Positions 5,737 to 5,820 of a stretch of DNA of 5,820 bases are shown here, piece after piece. The translations under genes were made by a program, and so were the position numbers. Origin of the DNA: Candidatus Sumerlaeota bacterium. GTDB taxonomy: Bacteria; Sumerlaeota; Sumerlaeia; MWCT01; JAGHBZ01. The stretch's first letter is position 1; each line of letters starts with the position of its first letter. The notes beneath the pieces were generated by a model. That model ran no database searches and was not told where the DNA came from. It was given only the letters and a program-made list of their open reading frames with translations. The DNA lies in contig JAGHBZ010000367.1 in the NCBI GenBank assembly GCA_021160705.1, positions 1 to 5,820 on the forward strand, read 5' to 3'.

Positions 5737-5820
5737 TTCTTATCAAAAAATTTGCACTCTTTATCTATTAGATATTGAGCAATTTCTTTGCCAGTAAGGG
5801 TAGAAAACCTCATCTATATA

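Overview
All six genes in this window lie on the minus strand, close together, in the order gspE, gspF, gspH, gspI, gspJ, gspK when read from high to low coordinates. This is the inner-membrane and pseudopilus part of a type II secretion system (T2SS) operon, or a close type IV filament relative. Both ends are cut. gspK runs off the left edge without a stop codon, and the gspE frame begins within ten bases of the right edge, so the outer-membrane secretin (gspD) and the L/M assembly genes would have to lie outside.

Layout: 5723-3954 is the GspE assembly ATPase, whose frame stays open to 5813. A 79-bp A/T-rich gap (3953-3875) follows. 3874-2660 is GspF, the polytopic platform protein. 2641-2057 is a GspH/FimT-type pseudopilin with a TTG start. 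2044-1562 is GspI. 1593-616 is an enlarged GspJ that overlaps gspI by 32 bases. 614-1 is the first 204 codons of GspK. From gspF onward the genes are 1-18 bases apart or overlap, so they are probably co-transcribed and translationally coupled. I see no terminator, tRNA, rRNA, CRISPR array or mobile element, and no plus-strand gene.

How the genes would work together, from family knowledge: GspE hydrolyses ATP at the inner face of the membrane and GspF passes the motion on, so that pseudopilins processed by a prepilin peptidase are added to a short periplasmic filament. GspI, GspJ and GspK form the tip complex that starts the filament, and GspH links the tip to the shaft. The shaft subunit GspG normally sits between gspF and gspH. 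It is absent here: only 17 untranslated bases separate those two genes.

Organism: a T2SS implies a diderm (outer-membrane) bacterium. G+C content looks moderate, a little under half by eye, and the proteins are rich in Lys, Glu and Ile. The missing gspG, the MshEN-type GspE N-domain, the Ser at the GspI cleavage site and the enlarged GspJ do not look like a textbook enterobacterial or Pseudomonas gsp operon. An uncultured or deep-branching phylum is possible, but I cannot assign one from this window.

I did not find a wholly new system. The points worth a second look are variations within a recognisable T2SS operon: the missing major pseudopilin, the non-Gly cleavage site in GspI, a half-degenerate cyclic-di-GMP motif pair in GspE, and large charged insertions in GspJ.
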